Positions 14,771 through 16,869 of a DNA stretch of 16,869 nucleotides are shown here, in pieces (the first letter of the stretch is position 1; the number at the start of each line of letters is the position of its first letter). A model generated the notes under the pieces. The model saw only the letters and a list, made by a program, of their open reading frames with translations, searched no databases and was not told the origin of the DNA. The stretch is taken from the NCBI GenBank assembly GCA_027310505.1, contig DAIDAS010000270.1:1-16869 (forward strand), given 5' to 3'. Source of the DNA: a bacterium. Lineage in GTDB: Bacteria > Pseudomonadota > Gammaproteobacteria > Burkholderiales > Methylophilaceae. The translations under genes were made by a program, and so were the position numbers.

Positions 14771-16118
14771 CCGATTGCTTGCGGTATTCATCGGCATCAC
14801 CCAACCCATCATCGGTTCCGAGTTTGTTCAGGATCGAATTGAAACGTCTAGCCTTGGCTGCCACCTTCTCCTGGACGTAGCTGTCAAAGTAAGCCCCGTC
14901 ATTCATCGCGCGATTGTTGAGGTATTGATAGAGTGCAGCGCCCAGGGCTTCCCATCCTTGATAGATGTCCGTGATCTTCTCGCGGGCCATGTAAGACGAC
15001 AGCACGCTGAAGCCGTGATCGAACAAGCGCCGATCCGAAGGAATACGCTCGGGGGAGAACTTGCGCGACAAGGGGCCGCCGTTGGTTTCAAAGTCCACCG
15101 AGGCGAGGGATTGCCATAGAGGGTGTATCGGCCAGCGAGCGCGATTCTGGTCGTCTGGGTTGGGCTGTGTGAGCTTGAGCCATTCCGTGGTGGCATAACT
15201 CCACAAGCCGTTTAGATTGCCCAGGGTAAGGTACAGGGGCTGGATATCGAACTGGCTGAGAATATCGCGCTTGAACTCGAACTCCAGGCGCCAGACCTGC
15301 CCGTCCTGTTCCGGCACCCATCCGGCCTCAGTCCATAACGGCACCAGGTAGGCCTTATTGCTGGCTACGATCTCCAGCACCTTGTTATACAGACGCCCGA
15401 TCATGGCTTCACTGCCCATGCCGATACTCCAGCCGGAGAACTCGCCACTGACCGCATATTGATTGATGGTTTGCGCACGAGTGATCCAGGCGTGCCGATC
15501 CCAGGATTCCATCGAGTAAGACGAGACAAAATCGACAAACAGATCGATACGGCTCACCTTGGGGGTGTAATCGATATTGCCCAGGCATACGAGAACGGCC
15601 CGTAGATCATCGATAATCACTTCCACCGGCTGATGCGTCAGATACTCGCTCGAAATCTTCACATAGGCCATCGGCATGGATTTGGAGGTGGCCCTGGAAA
15701 GCTGGATGCGGTAGCAGTTGTCTTCCAGGATGTACGGGAAGAACTTGGCCCCTTTGTCCTTCACTTCGAACACGTGGCCAGCCAATTCCAGTTGCGCCAG
15801 GGATTGCTCCTTGATGTGCTCGGCCTGGGCCAGTCTCTTCAGGTCAATGAGTTTTGTTTCCTGGTCAGGGTATAGCTCACCACCGAAAGACAGATAAAGG
15901 CTATCGATCCCCCATCTCAGGGGCTTAAAGAACTCAGGAATGTATTTATTGGATACTGTGTTACTAGGCGTCGTATCCGATTCCACCTCGCCAAAGACCT
16001 GTCCGTCCGGCGCACGCTCCGCGTGCGTTCGGGCGGTCAGCTCTTCGGCTGCGGCGGTTTGATTGAACTGCGATTGGTCTAACGGTTTGCCATTGTCCTG
16101 GCGATCCTGGGATTGCAT
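14760..16118 (-). CDS. Replication initiation protein of the Rep_trans rolling-circle family
   Basis: This 452-residue protein carries the motifs of the Rep_trans family, which includes initiators of rolling-circle plasmids (RepC of pT181), RstA-like phage proteins and relaxases of Tn916-like elements. Visible landmarks are RWGIDSLYLSFGG (68-80), SRIDLFVDF (189-197, matching the usual RiDlavDf), GRLYNKVLEI (241-250, matching the YdK-E motif) and WRLEFEFKR (276-284). The catalytic tyrosine was not fixed with certainty; Tyr244 is one candidate. The first 60 residues are polar and probably disordered, and the last 150 are not recognised. The ATG at 16118 has AGGAG 7 bases upstream. The protein is expected to nick one strand at an origin to start replication or transfer of the excised element. 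The family call is good, but the exact role (replication or mobilisation) is inferred. Confidence 0.82.
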   Translation of the reverse strand: MQSQDRQDNGKPLDQSQFNQTAAAEELTARTHAERAPDGQVFGEVESDTTPSNTVSNKYIPEFFKPLRWGIDSLYLSFGGELYPDQETKLIDLKRLAQAEHIKEQSLAQLELAGHVFEVKDKGAKFFPYILEDNCYRIQLSRATSKSMPMAYVKISSEYLTHQPVEVIIDDLRAVLVCLGNIDYTPKVSRIDLFVDFVSSYSMESWDRHAWITRAQTINQYAVSGEFSGWSIGMGSEAMIGRLYNKVLEIVASNKAYLVPLWTEAGWVPEQDGQVWRLEFEFKRDILSQFDIQPLYLTLGNLNGLWSYATTEWLKLTQPNPDDQNRARWPIHPLWQSLASVDFETNGGPLSRKFSPERIPSDRRLFDHGFSVLSSYMAREKITDIYQGWEALGAALYQYLNNRAMNDGAYFDSYVQEKVAAKARRFNSILNKLGTDDGLGDADEYRKQSDGE

Positions 16119-16137
16119 ATAAAGCTCCTAATCCGCG

Positions 16138-16165
16138 GCGAGCATGCGTTGTGCTTCTCGCAACG
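16138..16165 (-). repeat. Overlapping inverted repeats in the leader of the replication gene
   Basis: GCGAG (16138-16142) pairs with CTCGC (16157-16161), and CGTTG (16147-16151) pairs with CAACG (16161-16165). The two hairpins overlap and cannot both form at once. They lie just before the ribosome site of the replication initiator, within the 100-base gap to the upstream gene. They may be a translation switch or part of an initiator-binding or nick region. The stems are only 5 bp, so chance is not excluded. Confidence 0.35.
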
Positions 16166-16201
16166 GATACGAACTTTATGCATGAGGCTTAACAATGTCG
16201 G

Positions 16202-16226
16202 CCACCTGAAAAATATTCTCAGGTGG
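16202..16226. repeat. Inverted repeat covering the stop codon of the upstream element gene
   Basis: CCACCTGA (16202-16209) and TCAGGTGG (16219-16226) form a perfect 8-bp stem with a 9-base AT-rich loop. The stop codon of the minus-strand gene lies within the stem. No T-run follows on the minus strand, so it is not a clear terminator. It may protect the message end or mark an element site. Confidence 0.5.
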
Positions 16227-16635
16227 TTGTAATAACACCTCGTTTCTGGAATTCGCGATATTCCCGTAGGCGATTCGAAAGATGCTTTACGCTCTGTATG
16301 CGATGATCATAACCACCGACACCAGCTTCATCACAAATCTCTAGAATCTCAGGGTGTGTCAATTTATCAAGCAAGCGAGCCTGGTCAAGCGCAGAGAACG
16401 CTAACCAGAGCGTCTTATGACGAATTTTTCCTCGATACGGGGCAGCTTTCAGGCGATAGGAAAGGCGATCATAAAAATCACTATTTGCCTCGTCCTGCGC
16501 TTGGGCATATCGATGTGAAAAATAGGGAATAGCAGTTAGGATACGGCGGTCAATCTGTACGGACTTAACAAAGGCCTCATCGTTTCCGGCCATTGCCTGA
16601 GCGACAAGGGAAGTCAGCTTCTCGCCGTGCACCAT
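16219..16635 (-). CDS. Element-encoded protein of unknown function, 5' end unresolved
   Basis: I do not recognise this protein. From the only ATG in its frame it has 138 residues. It is helical and rich in charged residues, with segments such as GNDEAFVKSVQIDRRILTAI, FYDRLSYRLKAAPYRGKIRH and LSNRLREYREFQKRGV. It lacks membrane helices and a signal peptide. The same frame stays open upstream for another 71 codons to a stop at 16849-16851 and reads like real protein. The true gene is therefore probably longer, with a non-standard start or a frameshift. It is the first visible gene of the element, 100 bases ahead of the replication initiator on the same strand, so a role in the element's replication, control or maintenance is possible but unproven. 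It looks AT-richer by eye than the core genes. Confidence 0.6.
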   Translation of the reverse strand: MVHGEKLTSLVAQAMAGNDEAFVKSVQIDRRILTAIPYFSHRYAQAQDEANSDFYDRLSYRLKAAPYRGKIRHKTLWLAFSALDQARLLDKLTHPEILEICDEAGVGGYDHRIQSVKHLSNRLREYREFQKRGVITTT

Positions 16636-16848
16636 GACGGAAAGGTTTTGGTAAAAAGTCGCGAAAAAAAATGAAAAGCAATGCTGACCAATTCTTACAG
16701 ATTCTTTCTTTTCATCATCGCTTAGCGCCTCAAATCGCTGTCTGGCCTCCTCTTGTTCCTTGGGTGTCTTGGGGATGTAGATTTGTTCTATGACTTGATC
16801 TGAATCGCCCCTAATGCAGTAGACACCTTTCAGCCTTAAACTAAGGCG
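16636..16848 (-). other. Open, protein-like frame upstream of the unknown gene without ATG, GTG or TTG
   Basis: In the frame of the gene ending at 16219 this stretch encodes 71 codons without a stop. They include RLKGVYCIRGDSDQVIEQIY, PKTPKEQEEARQRFEALSDD and RIGQHCFSFFFATFYQ. The composition suits a folded helical protein. No usual start codon is present; only CTG (16831-16833) and ATT codons are. An ATG at 16863-16865 in another frame gives MTPPFDALV and stops at 16836, so a one-base shift near there would join the two. Confidence 0.5.
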
Positions 16849-16869
16849 TCAAATGGAGGTGTCATGAGC

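Larger units (their letters stand above)
13464..16869. mobile_element. Integrative element inserted at the tRNA, partial (one end only)
   Basis: The segment starts right after the tRNA CCA and runs past the end of the window. It carries integrase, an excisionase-like protein, a rolling-circle replication initiator and a gene of unknown function, all on the minus strand and in tight or overlapping order. This contrasts with the plus-strand rpoD operon beside it. Its far end looks AT-richer by eye than the core genes. The content suggests an integrative mobilizable element, a phage satellite or a filamentous-type prophage. No structural or conjugation genes are visible to decide between these. 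Confidence 0.82.

Noticed and set aside
14709..15119. 136-codon plus-strand open frame over the replication gene
   Set aside because: It is antisense to the well-supported initiator and has no recognisable domain or ribosome site.

Overview
The window looks like a betaproteobacterial chromosome, possibly Nitrosomonadales or a relative. The evidence is gene order and protein character: folB divergent from plsY, plsY convergent with tsaD, then rpsU-yqeY-dnaG-rpoD. This is inferred from sequence alone, without database searches. About 13.4 kb is core chromosome. The last 3.4 kb is the start of an integrated mobile element. No gene-free stretch longer than about 300 bases exists.

Region 1 (16-6734) is a complete tripartite RND multidrug efflux locus. 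A TetR-family repressor (AcrR type, minus strand) is divergent from an operon encoding a periplasmic adaptor lipoprotein, a 1050-residue HAE1 inner-membrane pump and an outer-membrane channel lipoprotein. The divergent promoter region holds a 24-bp near-perfect palindrome very like the E. coli AcrR operator. It overlaps the predicted transcription start of the adaptor gene. A strong, symmetrical terminator closes the operon.

Region 2 (6780-9105) holds housekeeping genes: folB (folate synthesis, minus), plsY (phospholipid synthesis, plus), tsaD (tRNA t6A37 modification, minus, TTG start) and rpsU (ribosomal protein S21, plus). plsY and tsaD converge with no bases between their stop codons.

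Region 3 (8824-13463) is the macromolecular synthesis operon, rpsU-yqeY-dnaG-rpoD, joining translation, replication priming and transcription initiation. A terminator hairpin lies between yqeY and dnaG and a smaller one between dnaG and rpoD. A CAU-anticodon tRNA, most likely tRNA-Ile2, follows rpoD after only 12 bases.

Region 4 (13464-16869 and beyond) is an integrative element inserted at the 3' end of that tRNA. All recognised genes run on the minus strand toward the tRNA: a gene of unknown function with an unresolved 5' end, a rolling-circle replication initiator of the Rep_trans type, a small helix-turn-helix protein (probable excisionase or regulator) and a tyrosine integrase. The excisionase-like frame overlaps the integrase by 133 bases. 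The far end of the element lies outside the window, so its cargo and type (integrative mobilizable element, satellite or phage) cannot be settled here. This module is the least ordinary part of the window.
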